The notes below the pieces were generated by a model, which was given only the letters and a program-made list of their open reading frames with translations, did no database searches and was not told the DNA's origin. From Acidobacteriota bacterium (GTDB lineage: Bacteria; Acidobacteriota; Terriglobia; Terriglobales; SCQP01), in the NCBI GenBank assembly GCA_004299485.1, contig SCQP01000014.1, positions 372,001 through 436,000 of the forward strand: 64,000 nucleotides of DNA. Reading direction: 5' to 3'. Below, in pieces: positions 18,472-27,600 of the stretch. Numbering within the stretch: the stretch's first letter is position 1; each line of letters begins with the position of its first letter. A program made the translations under genes and the position numbers.

Positions 18472-20460
18472 ATGAAGCGATTCCCTGCCCTGCTCACCGC
18501 TCCTATAGTAATCGCTGCCGCGGCATTGCTTCTGGCCGCCAAGCCCGCACCGCCAAAATTCGGCAACGCCAACGCGATTACCATCCACGAGCTGGAGACC
18601 TACGATTACTTCCTCGCCTCCGACCAGTTGGAAGGCCGTAATACGCCTTCACGCGGCTACGATTTGGCGGCGCTGTACGTCGCCAGCCACCTGAGCGAAT
18701 GGGGCCTCGCGCCGGGCGGCAGCACCTCTGGCACCCTGGGTCCGCTGCAGCCCTTTTTTTTGCCCATCGATCTGGCCTCCACCAACCCTGTGCCCCAGGC
18801 CATGCGCATGGCGATCACCCTGCCGGCTCCGGAGGGCAATAACGCCCGTCTGCTGCGCTTTTTCGGCGGCGCCGCGCCCCTGCCGGCGGGCACGCACGCG
18901 CTCGCCTACGGCCACGACTGGCTGGTTCCTGCCCCGCGCGGCCGCAACGCGCCGCCCCTCACCGGCGGCGATATCGCCAGTGCCCAGCTCATCTTTGCCG
19001 GCAACGGTTATGTCATGGGTGGCCACAACCCCTATCAGGGTCTCGATGTGCAGGGCAAAGTCATTGTCGTCGCCGGCCAGCCGCCCGCACTGTCGCGCTA
19101 CCAGCATGATCTGATCGCCAGCTTTCTCACCCGCAGCGCGCGGCCGGAAGATCCCATGCGGCCGGGCGACCTGACGCCCGCTCAGTACGCCTCCCAGCAC
19201 GGCGCCCTGGCGGTGATTTCCGCGCCCAGCTTCACCGAACTGAGCCAGATGGCGCAGCCTGGCGCCGGCACCCTGCGCTTCGGTCCCAACGGCCCCAACT
19301 ATCGCGTGGCCAAGTTTCTAGCTCCAACAGGAGCTTCGGTTCCTCAGATTGTGGCTGGCTCCAGACTCATGGACGCGCTGTTTCAGGGCGAACGGCTGAG
19401 CGCCGAAGAAGTCATGGCGCAGGCCGGCTCGGGCAAGCTGCCCAGTTTCGCCCTGGCAACCGGCAAGACCCTCTCCGCCCACATCGCCGTCGCCACCACC
19501 CATAACCACACCGAAGATGTGATCGGCGTGCTCGAGGGTTCCGATCCGGTGCTCAAAAACCAGTACGTCATCATGAGCGCCCACCTCGACCACATCGGCC
19601 GGAGCGCCACCCCCAACTGCACCCAGCAGAATCCGGTGCTCGCCGCCGGCGATGCCACCGACTTCGGACTGACCATGGCCGCCGATCAGCACGACTGCGA
19701 TGGCATCAATAACGGCGGCGACGACGACGGCTCCGGCTCGACCGGCCTGCTGGGCATCGCCCACGCCTTTGCCACCGGCGCCGCGCGCGGCCTGCGCCCC
19801 AAACGCACTATGATTTTTCTCTGGAATGCGGGCGAGGAAAAAGGCCTGTGGGGTTCGCAGTACTTCGTCGAGTTCCCGCCCATCGATTTGAGCAAGGTGG
19901 TCGTGGACCTGAACATGGACATGATCGGCCGCACCCGTCCGCCCGGCTACGTCGATCCGCCCCATTACCGTCTGGTGGCGCCGCACGAGGCCTTTATCGT
20001 CGGCCCCGATATTTCCAGCGACGCGCTCGAACACACCATCGAGCAGGTCAACAACGACTTTCAGAAGCTCGACCTGAACCATTTCTACGACGTTACTGCC
20101 CCCGACGCCGCCCATGACAACCTCGGCCCCGGTCCGCGCGGCCAGCGCATCTTCTACCGCAGCGATCACTACAACTTCGCCAAGATGGGTATCCCCATCG
20201 CCTTCTTCACCGATGGCTTGCATGTGGACTATCACCGCGTCACCGACTCGCCGGTGAAGGTCGACTACACCGAAATCCAGCAGGTGGCCCAAACCGTCGC
20301 CGCCACGGCCTGGACCATCGGCAACGAAGCCACGAGCGCCCTGCCCAAGTTGAACGCCCACCTGCCGCAGCAGTTGATCCGCGATATGGCACAGGTGAAG
20401 CGCGCCGGCTGGGGCCAGCGTACGCCCGTGCTCGCGCCCCTGCCAGGGGAACCGTTCTAA
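18472..20460 (+). CDS. Secreted M28-family zinc aminopeptidase with PA domain
   Basis: A 662-residue protein with an N-terminal signal segment (about 1-25), a protease-associated insert (about 150-290) and an M28 catalytic domain. Zinc ligands expected for the family are visible: H371 and D373 in SAHLDHIG, the Asp in DDDGSGSTG, EE in NAGEEKGLWG, D in NMDMIGR and H in RSDHYNF. It should remove N-terminal residues from peptides outside the cytoplasm. It stands alone, transcribed away from the Nudix gene. Substrate preference is unknown. Confidence 0.92.
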   Translation: MKRFPALLTAPIVIAAAALLLAAKPAPPKFGNANAITIHELETYDYFLASDQLEGRNTPSRGYDLAALYVASHLSEWGLAPGGSTSGTLGPLQPFFLPIDLASTNPVPQAMRMAITLPAPEGNNARLLRFFGGAAPLPAGTHALAYGHDWLVPAPRGRNAPPLTGGDIASAQLIFAGNGYVMGGHNPYQGLDVQGKVIVVAGQPPALSRYQHDLIASFLTRSARPEDPMRPGDLTPAQYASQHGALAVISAPSFTELSQMAQPGAGTLRFGPNGPNYRVAKFLAPTGASVPQIVAGSRLMDALFQGERLSAEEVMAQAGSGKLPSFALATGKTLSAHIAVATTHNHTEDVIGVLEGSDPVLKNQYVIMSAHLDHIGRSATPNCTQQNPVLAAGDATDFGLTMAADQHDCDGINNGGDDDGSGSTGLLGIAHAFATGAARGLRPKRTMIFLWNAGEEKGLWGSQYFVEFPPIDLSKVVVDLNMDMIGRTRPPGYVDPPHYRLVAPHEAFIVGPDISSDALEHTIEQVNNDFQKLDLNHFYDVTAPDAAHDNLGPGPRGQRIFYRSDHYNFAKMGIPIAFFTDGLHVDYHRVTDSPVKVDYTEIQQVAQTVAATAWTIGNEATSALPKLNAHLPQQLIRDMAQVKRAGWGQRTPVLAPLPGEPF

Positions 20461-20463
20461 AAA

Positions 20464-20500
20464 AGTTCACAGTTTTCAGTTGAGCCGGGCACCTGACAGC
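20464..20500. repeat. Short AGTTNNN array with CCGGGCAC core
   Basis: Units AGTTCAC, AGTTTTC and AGTTGAG (20464-20484) are followed by CCGGGCAC (20485-20492) and CTGACAGC. The CCGGGCAC core is also in the larger element at 39887-39894. It lies between the convergent peptidase and anmK genes. Confidence 0.6.
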
Positions 20501-21594
20501 TATTGGGGAGGCGCGGGGGTAAAGCTACCGAGCACCACGGCGCGGCGGGCGCCGGTCACCGCCGGCAGGTTCGCCGGCACGCCGCGCAGATGGGCGGCGC
20601 CCAGCATCGCAAACGCCATCGCCTCGCGGAACTGGGAGGGCACACCGAACTCCTCCGAGCGGAGAAAGCGGGCCTGCGGCGCCGCCTCCTTCAGCGCGGC
20701 CATCAGCGCCCGGTTGCGCGTGCCCCCGCCTGCGGCGATCACTTCGGTGGCTTCTTGCGGCAGATGCCGGGCCACGGTATGGGCCGTTAGCGCGACCAGC
20801 GTGGCCATCAGGTCGTGCCGATTGAACCGCGGAAAGCGGCGGCGAATCCCGGCCACATATGCGGCGCCAAACTGCTCGCGGCCACAGGACTTTGGCGGCT
20901 GGCGGCGGAAATAGGGGTGCTGCAATAGTGCCTGTAGCAGCTCCGGCTGCACCCGGCCTAGCACCGCGTAATCCCCATTTTTGTCATAGGCTTGCCGTCC
21001 ATTTGATATCTGCTGCATGAAGGCATCGAGCGCCATATTCCCTGGCCCCGTGTCAAAACCCCGAATGCCCGCCGGCTCGCCGCCCGCGGGCAGGAACGTC
21101 AGGTTGGCGATGCCCCCCAGGTTCAACACCACACGCGGCCGAGTGGGGTGCGCGAACAGCTTGCCATCCGACCAGGGCACAAGCGGCGCTCCTTCCCCGC
21201 CCTGGGCAATGTCGGCCGCACGGAAGTCGCTGATCACCGCCGCGCCCGCGAGCGCCGCGACCATGGCCGCATCCCCCAACTGCAGCGTCGCCCGCCGGCC
21301 CGCGTGGAAAACGGTCTGGCCATGCGATGCAACCGCGTTCAGCGAGCTGAGGTCGCAGGCTCGCACCGCACGCCCGATCCGCCGTCCCAGCGCTCCATGC
21401 AACGCGGCAATTTCCGAGGTTGTGGCCTGGTCGCCCGCGGCCGCCAGAATCGCCTGCCGTTCGCTCCGGCTATAGGCGGCATGATGGGTCGCCTCCAGCC
21501 ACCAGCGCCAGGCAGGACTGATGCGCATCACGGCGACATCGATGCCGTCCGCCGACGTGCCCGACATCACCCCCGCGATACGGAGGGATTTCAC
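20500..21594 (-). CDS. anmK: Anhydro-N-acetylmuramic acid kinase
   Basis: A 364-residue sugar kinase of the ASKHA fold. The N-terminal phosphate loop GVMSGTSADGIDVAV is diagnostic for AnmK, and the second nucleotide loop GGGTRNRALM and GFDTGPGNMALDAF are also present. It phosphorylates and opens 1,6-anhydro-MurNAc to give MurNAc-6-phosphate in cell-wall recycling. The start is GTG and overlaps the mutS stop by four bases (GTGA), so it is translationally coupled to mutS. No other recycling gene is adjacent. Confidence 0.95.
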   Translation of the reverse strand: MKSLRIAGVMSGTSADGIDVAVMRISPAWRWWLEATHHAAYSRSERQAILAAAGDQATTSEIAALHGALGRRIGRAVRACDLSSLNAVASHGQTVFHAGRRATLQLGDAAMVAALAGAAVISDFRAADIAQGGEGAPLVPWSDGKLFAHPTRPRVVLNLGGIANLTFLPAGGEPAGIRGFDTGPGNMALDAFMQQISNGRQAYDKNGDYAVLGRVQPELLQALLQHPYFRRQPPKSCGREQFGAAYVAGIRRRFPRFNRHDLMATLVALTAHTVARHLPQEATEVIAAGGGTRNRALMAALKEAAPQARFLRSEEFGVPSQFREAMAFAMLGAAHLRGVPANLPAVTGARRAVVLGSFTPAPPQ

Positions 21595-24248
21595 GCGAGC
21601 GCGGCCTTGAGTTCGGCAATCAGATTGAGCGCTTCGAGCGGCGTCAGCGTGTCGGGGTTGACCGCCGCCAGGCGATCGGCAATCTTCTGCGCCTGCGGGG
21701 TAAACAGCGTGAGCTGCATCTCCCCCGCCGCGCCTGCCGCCGGACGCGGCGCCTCGTGCTCACGCAGTACGGCGCGGGCGCGCTCGATCACCGCGCGCGG
21801 CAGCCCGGCCAGCCGCGCGACTTCAATGCCATAGCTGCGGCTGGCCTCGCCGGCTTCGACCTTGCGCAAAAACACGATGCCATCCTTGCTCTCGCGCACC
21901 GCTACCTGGGCGTTGCGCAACCCCGGAAGCTGAGCCGCCAGCGCCGTCAACTCGTGGTAGTGGGTGGCAAACAGCGTCAAGGCGCGGGTGTGATCGTGCA
22001 GATGCTCGACCATCGCCCAGGCCAGCGCCAGCCCGTCGTAGGTCGAGGTGCCGCGGCCAATCTCATCGAGGATCACCAGCGAGCGCGTCGTCGCTTGATT
22101 CAGAATCACTGCCGCCTCGGTCATCTCCACCATGAACGTCGAGCGCCCGCGCGCCAGATTGTCGCTCGCCCCGATGCGGGTAAAAATCCGGTCCACCAGC
22201 GGAATGCGGGCGGAGGAAGCCGGCACAAAGCTGCCCATGTGCGCCATCAGCACAATCAGCGCCGCCTGCCGCAGATAGGTCGACTTGCCTCCCATATTAG
22301 GCCCGGTCACCAGCAGCAGCCGCTGGGCGTCCGGGGCGAGCGCCAGGCTATTGGGCACAAACGTCTCGGCATTCCCCTGCATGAGCCGCTCCACCACGGG
22401 ATGCCGCCCTTCGAGTATTTCCAGGATCCCCTCGGCGGTCATCTCCGGTCGGCAGTAGGTGCGCTCCTGGGCCAAATGCGCGAAGCTAGCCAGCACATCG
22501 ATCTCCGCAATCGCCGCCGCATCCTGCCGGATCGCCCCGGCATTTTCCGCCGCCTGCCGCCGCAGCCCTAGAAACAACTCCAGCTCCAGCGCTCGCGACC
22601 GCTCTTCCGCCGACAAGATCTTCCGCTCCAACTCCTTGAGCTCGGCCGTAGTGAAGCGCTCGGCATTGACCAGCGTCTGCTTGCGCTCATAATCGGGGGG
22701 TACGAGGCGCAAATTGGCTTTCGAAACTTCGATATAGTAGCCAAAAATATTGTTAAAGCGGATCTTTAAGGAACCAATCGTAGTCCGCTCCCGCTCCCGC
22801 GCTTCAATGGCGGCAATAGCGGTCTTGGCGCCATGCGCCAGCGCCCGCAGCTCGTCGAGCTCGGCGTTGATGCCGGCCCGGATATAACCCCCCTCGGCAA
22901 GCGTCGCCGGCGGAGCCTCGACCAGGTGCGCCCCAACCGCCGCCCGCAGCGCATCGCAGGCATCGAGTCTTGCCGCCAGTTCGCCCAGCCTGCCAGCACC
23001 GTCGCTCCCAGCACCCTTCCCGCCTCCCGCTGCCCCCTCGTCTCCTCTGACCCCTGGCCTCTGGCCCCTGAGCCCTTCCTTCACTTCCGGCACCCGGTCC
23101 AGCGAGGCGGCGAGCGCCAGCAGATCGCGTGGCAGGGCGGTATCGAGCGCCACCCGCGCCAGCAGCCGTTCCAGATCCTGAATCCCGCCGAGCGTTTCCC
23201 GCAGCTTTTCCCTCTGGCTCCATTCGGCTACTAGCGCGGCCACGGCTTCGTGCCGCGCCCGGATCTCCACTAGCTCCCCGCTCGGCGCCAGCATCCACTG
23301 CCGCAGCAACCGCTTGCCCATGGGCGTGCAGGTCGCATCCAGCACCGCCCGTAAAGTGGAGGCCCCGTCGCCCTGAAACTGCGGCTCGACCAGCTCGAGG
23401 TTTCTGGCGCTCACCGCATCGATCACAAGGCCCTGCTGGCGCTCATAAAACCCCAGCCGGTCGATGTGGGCGAGCGTGCTGCGCTGCGTCTCTTTCACGT
23501 AATGCACAATCGCCCCGGCCGCAGCTTGTGCCCACGGCCGCCCGCTGAGCCCGAAGCCTTCGAGCGACAACACCCCAAAGTGGCTCTCCAGCACGCCCTG
23601 CGCAAAGGCGGGTTCCAGAATCCAGGGCTCCAGCGGAGTCAGCGTCGCAGCCGCGGCAGCATCCGCAGGCGCGGCGGCAAATAGCGGCGCCTCCGGCGCC
23701 GCATAGAGAATCTCGCGCGGCCGCCAGCGCGCCTGCTCTTCCGCTACCCGGCTCGCCGCCACCGTACCGTCAAATTCGGTGGCATGGAATTCGCCGGTTG
23801 AGACATCGACTACCGCCCAGCCCACCGTGTTTCCCTCGGGCGAGCGGGCCAGTGCCGCGAGATAACGGTTGTCCGCCTCCGGCAGCGCAAACGCCACCGT
23901 GCCCGGCGTCAACACCCGTGTGACTTCCCTTCTGACCAAGGTCTTGGTCAGCTTGGGGTCTTCCATCTGCTCGCACAGCGCTACTTTATACCCCTGCTGA
24001 ACCAGCCGTGCGATATAGGTTTCCGCCGCATGCCAGGGCACCCCGCACATGGGGATGGGTGCGCCCTTTTCCTTATTGCGGCTGGTGAGCGTGATGTCGA
24101 GCACTGCCGCCGCGGTCTTGGCGTCCTCGTAGAACAACTCGTAGAAATCGCCGAGGCGAAACAGCAGCAACGCCTCGGGATGCTGCCGCTTGGCCGCCAG
24201 GTACTGCCGCATCACCGGGGTTGCCGTTTCAAGAGCCGCCGACGCCAT
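21591..24248 (-). CDS. mutS: DNA mismatch repair protein MutS
   Basis: An 885-residue MutS. The mismatch-reading motif F35-Y36-E37 lies in the N-terminal domain, and the ATPase has Walker A GPNMGGKST at 649-657, Walker B VILDEIGRGTST and the switch His in FATHYHEL. The C-terminal helix-turn-helix region is present. An unusual Gly/Arg-rich insert of about 30 residues (about 390-422) in the lever/core domain replaces a normally short loop; it is encoded by a heptamer array and adjoining low-complexity DNA. The frame is intact through it. The upstream region carries a TonB receptor leader stub with terminator. Confidence 0.95.
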   Translation of the reverse strand: MASAALETATPVMRQYLAAKRQHPEALLLFRLGDFYELFYEDAKTAAAVLDITLTSRNKEKGAPIPMCGVPWHAAETYIARLVQQGYKVALCEQMEDPKLTKTLVRREVTRVLTPGTVAFALPEADNRYLAALARSPEGNTVGWAVVDVSTGEFHATEFDGTVAASRVAEEQARWRPREILYAAPEAPLFAAAPADAAAAATLTPLEPWILEPAFAQGVLESHFGVLSLEGFGLSGRPWAQAAAGAIVHYVKETQRSTLAHIDRLGFYERQQGLVIDAVSARNLELVEPQFQGDGASTLRAVLDATCTPMGKRLLRQWMLAPSGELVEIRARHEAVAALVAEWSQREKLRETLGGIQDLERLLARVALDTALPRDLLALAASLDRVPEVKEGLRGQRPGVRGDEGAAGGGKGAGSDGAGRLGELAARLDACDALRAAVGAHLVEAPPATLAEGGYIRAGINAELDELRALAHGAKTAIAAIEARERERTTIGSLKIRFNNIFGYYIEVSKANLRLVPPDYERKQTLVNAERFTTAELKELERKILSAEERSRALELELFLGLRRQAAENAGAIRQDAAAIAEIDVLASFAHLAQERTYCRPEMTAEGILEILEGRHPVVERLMQGNAETFVPNSLALAPDAQRLLLVTGPNMGGKSTYLRQAALIVLMAHMGSFVPASSARIPLVDRIFTRIGASDNLARGRSTFMVEMTEAAVILNQATTRSLVILDEIGRGTSTYDGLALAWAMVEHLHDHTRALTLFATHYHELTALAAQLPGLRNAQVAVRESKDGIVFLRKVEAGEASRSYGIEVARLAGLPRAVIERARAVLREHEAPRPAAGAAGEMQLTLFTPQAQKIADRLAAVNPDTLTPLEALNLIAELKAALA
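23047..23074. repeat. CTGRCCC heptamer array inside mutS
   Basis: Four units CTGACCC, CTGGCCT, CTGGCCC and CTGAGCC. In frame they encode GLRGQRPGVRG of a MutS loop near residue 395. The same GC-rich unit type appears between DinB and secA at 43295-43322. Confidence 0.8.
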
Positions 24249-24297
24249 AGATCTACGATGTAGTTTACCCCTGTCCGGGTGGGACCCCGTCCGGCAT

Positions 24298-24327
24298 AAA
24301 AAAATGGCCGCGGCGGGCGCCGCAGCC
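24298..24327 (-). terminator. Terminator directly after the TonB leader stub
   Basis: On the minus strand a ten-base stem (GGCTGCGGCG paired with CGCCGCGGCC, one wobble) is followed by seven T. It lies only a few bases after the last recognisable codon of the leader stub at 24332-24376 and ahead of mutS, so transcription from the stub promoter should end here. Confidence 0.8.
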
Positions 24328-24331
24328 GTCC

Positions 24332-24376
24332 TGTCAGCAGGCGCTCAGCGCACTTGCCGAAACGACGAAGTGACAT
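24332..24376 (-). pseudogene. 5' stub of a fourth TonB receptor gene (leader and first 15 codons)
   Basis: The minus strand reads ATG then codons for MSLRRFGKCAERLLT, matching the starts of the complete receptors (MSLRCFGKHASNLLL and MLRCRFGKCATNLLI). Upstream the ribosome-binding site AGGGGAGGAG (24381-24390) and the leader motif TGGATATTCC (24391-24400) also match the 33339 gene. After about 15 codons similarity ends and a terminator begins. The rest of the 372-base gap between mutS and the first receptor holds the stub's promoter region and the terminator of the next gene; I see no other gene there. Confidence 0.82.
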
Positions 24377-24486
24377 TCAACTCCTCCCCTGGAATATCCA
24401 TGCTCCGCGCCCGGGTGCCGCGCCCTCCCACGCGTCGGGAACCGCATGGCCCGCACGCCGCCCCTCTGCACGCTCCTGCTCCACTC

Positions 24487-24542
24487 TCTCAAGGACCAAT
24501 CTGGATCACATCACCCTGAACCATCCCGAATTGCTACAATTC
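24487..24542 (-). promoter_or_regulatory. Promoter region and inverted repeat of the leader stub
   Basis: TTGAGA at 24487-24492 (minus strand) sits in TGGTCCTTGAGAGAG, which resembles TTGTACTTGACAGGGAG before the gene at 33339. A perfect inverted repeat GAATTG-CTA-CAATTC at 24528-24542 lies 35 bases further upstream, the same distance as in two of the intact receptors. The -10 region is poor, so activity is uncertain. Confidence 0.55.
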
Positions 24543-24562
24543 CTAGGCATCTACCTGCCACC

Positions 24563-24598
24563 AAAAATGCGGGCCGTAGCGCAGAAGCGCTACGGCCC
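24563..24598 (-). terminator. Rho-independent terminator of first TonB receptor
   Basis: Perfect 12-base stem GGGCCGTAGCGC / GCGCTACGGCCC with a four-base loop; on the minus strand the stem is followed by GCATTTTT. It lies 22 bases after the receptor stop codon at 24621. Confidence 0.92.
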
Positions 24599-24620
24599 AT
24601 ACTTCTCGTTTGGATGGATT

Positions 24621-27600
24621 CTACCAGCGCACCAACAGCCCGACCTCGACGGCGCGCGCATTGAGCTGGTTCCCGTAAATTACGCCGAAACTGCTGGGTG
24701 AGTTGATGTCGTTAAAGTTATCCGAGGAAGAAAAGTGGTTGAAGACGTTGGTGGCTTGCGCGTTCAATACCGTCGAAAAGCGCTCCGACAACGCCAGGTC
24801 CTTGGTCACCGAAAAATCTACGTCGGTTTCGCTCAAGCCAGGGAAGTTGTTGCCTTCCGCTCCCGTGGTGTCCTGACCCAGTACAATTGGCCGGAATTCG
24901 GCCTTAATGGCCGCCGGATCCGCCCAGCGGTCCATGCCCGTCCCGCCCTGCGCCGGGTTCGCCTGTCCGTAGGTGGAGTTCCGGACAATACCGCTGCCGC
25001 CGGTATAGCCCGTGGTGAGAATCGCAGCTTCCTCCGTGTACGCCCCGATACAGTTGCTCTCCCCGAAGGAACCGCATTGGGAACCGTTAATGACCTGGGA
25101 GATGCCGCCGTTCAGAGAGTAATAGTTGGCGCCGATCCGCTGCCAGGTAATGATCGGCGCAAGCGACCAGCCGTGCGCAAGATGCTGCCAGAATGTGCTC
25201 TGACTCTTGGCCCCCGGTGACCAGACAAAGTAGGCGTTGTACGCCAGCGGAGTCTGGTTTTCCTGCGGGCCGTACATGGCGTGCATATTGAACGCGTCGG
25301 TGACGGTGTATTCGCTATTGAGCTGCTCGACCTGGCCCGTACCCATGGACCTGGCCCAGGTGAAATTGGAGGCTCCAGTAAGGCCATGGAAATTCCGGAA
25401 GTTCAATGTCCAGATGAACGCATTGTAGTTGCCCCAGCCCACCGAATCGTTGTCGAAGACATCCGCGAGCTGCCCGCCCCCGCTGATGAGACCGTTGGCA
25501 GGGCAGCCCGGCTGGGAAGCCGGGTTGCAGGTCGTAGGCGCATTCATGTTCGTCCGCCCGAATGTCCAGGAGGGAGAAGACTGCAGGTCCTGCCACAAAT
25601 TGAACACCGTGTTCCCGTTGACCGGGTCAATGTTGTCGGCTGCGGCTGGCCCTTCGTTTTCGGCCACCGCCAGCGCGCAGTCACCGGCTGCGCGGCAATA
25701 GGCGGAGTTGTTGCCCCCCAAAGCGGCGGTGAAAAACGGCGATGCGGTGACGCGATCGTAGGGATTGGCGTCGTTCTGCCCTGCGCCAATCTGGTTGAAC
25801 AGCGTGGCAAACGCCTGCTGGAACTGCTGGCCGCCGGCCGTTAGCATATAGGGCACCACATCCAGATTGGTTTCCTGGTATTCGTTGCGGATGATGCGGC
25901 CGGTGTAGCCGAGCATGGTGGTCAAGCTCGGTGTGAGCTGGCGTTGGAAGGTTAGATCAAACTCATCGGACCGGTTCGGACGGAAGTAGGGATCCAGGAA
26001 ATCACCGTTCCCTGCCGAGGGGTTGGGCACGCCGTTCTGCAATTCGCCTGAGAAATATGGTTGCGGCAGCGTGGGCGTGGGTGCCTGCCCCAGCGGCGCC
26101 GTCATGCCGTTGTAGCCATCGGCTGCGGGCCCGATGCGGAAGGCATCGGTCGGATCCACGCCGCTGGAGCCCAGGCACTGTCCGCTCCCCGAGGCGCCGA
26201 TGCATTCCACCGGCTGTCCCAGTCCGGTCCCGAGCAAGGGCACCAGCACCAGATCCACGCCGTTGAGACGCCCGTAGATGCGCGACCAGCCGCCGCGCAG
26301 CACGGCCTTGTTCCCGCCAAAAATCGCTCCCAGAAAACCGCCTTGGATATTGGGATTCCACGCCAGCGCCAAGCGGGGCGAAAAACCGGCGTAGAAAGGA
26401 TGGTAGGGGTATTTCAGCCCGCCGCCTACGTTGCCGACCGTAGCCCAGCCAATCTTGGGGTTGTAGATCTGGCCGCCCAGCGCCGCACGTTCTTGCGAGG
26501 CCAGATAGTTGTTGACATCGAGCGGGCTCCCAGCAGCATCCACCAGTGCTACCTGCTTGCCATGATCCTCCCTGGGGGGTAACTCGACGGTGTAGCCGGC
26601 GCCGAAATCCACCGTCAGGCTTGGCCGCACGTGCCAGGCGTCGGAAAAATAAACGTTGTACATAGGGATATAGCTGTTGTCGAACATAGGCGTGCCCAGC
26701 GGCTGCAGTCCCAGGTTCGCGCCCGAACGGGTGTACAGCGTCTGTGGCTGACTTACCATGCCCAGCGTCTCCGCATAGTACTGGTTGAAGGTCCCCTTGT
26801 CGGCGCCGGCGCCGAAGTCTGTGGGGAGATAATCGAAGCGGATGCCTGGACCGTTGGTGACCTGATAGACGGTGTTGGCCATGATACCGCCGCCGTTGTC
26901 ATTGCGCTGGTGGTAGTCCCACTGATCCGTAAACCGCCCGCCGAACTGGAACAGATGGTTGCCATGCAGGATGCTGACGTCGTCCTTGAACGTGTTTCCG
27001 ACTCCGTCCCACACGCGCGTGCGCACGGCCTGCGTATCCACGTTGTAGGGAATCAGCGCGTTGGAGCTTTCGCCGCCGACTTCGAGCGCGCCCCCTAAAG
27101 CCGGAAAGCCGCTGAGCGGCGTGGGTTTCAGATACGAGCCGGCCCACTGCCAGAAATTGCGCAAGTACGAATAGTTGAACGTATTCGTCACATTCGAGCT
27201 TATGTTGGTAGTGAATTGCGCCGTCCACATCGAAGGCAGTTGCGGGCGCTGGCTGCTCGTCGCGGGCACGCCAAAGGTATCGCCGGGGATGCCGCCGCCG
27301 ATATCGTGCTGCGCGTTGGGATCCAGCCGGACGAGACTGAAAAAGTGGTAGGTCAGCGTAAAGTGGGTTTTTGCGCCAAAGTCGTGATCGATGCGGGTCA
27401 CGAAGAAATTGGTATTCTGGGCGGCCGGAATATTACCCGTGAAGCCTTGCGTGTTGAAGTGGTCACCCGCATGGCTGTTGTTGGCCGTGGGCATGTACTG
27501 CTTCCACAACTGCGCGACTACCGGGTTAATCCCCAGCTTCTCAGGATCGCAGGGAACGGCGCCCGCGCCATTCGCCGTGCAGCTCGCCGGTGCATAGGCG

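Noticed and set aside
24354-24701. Plus-strand open frames in the mutS-receptor gap.
   Set aside because: They run antisense through a receptor leader, two terminators and the receptor 3' end; no ribosome-binding site or protein-like sequence.
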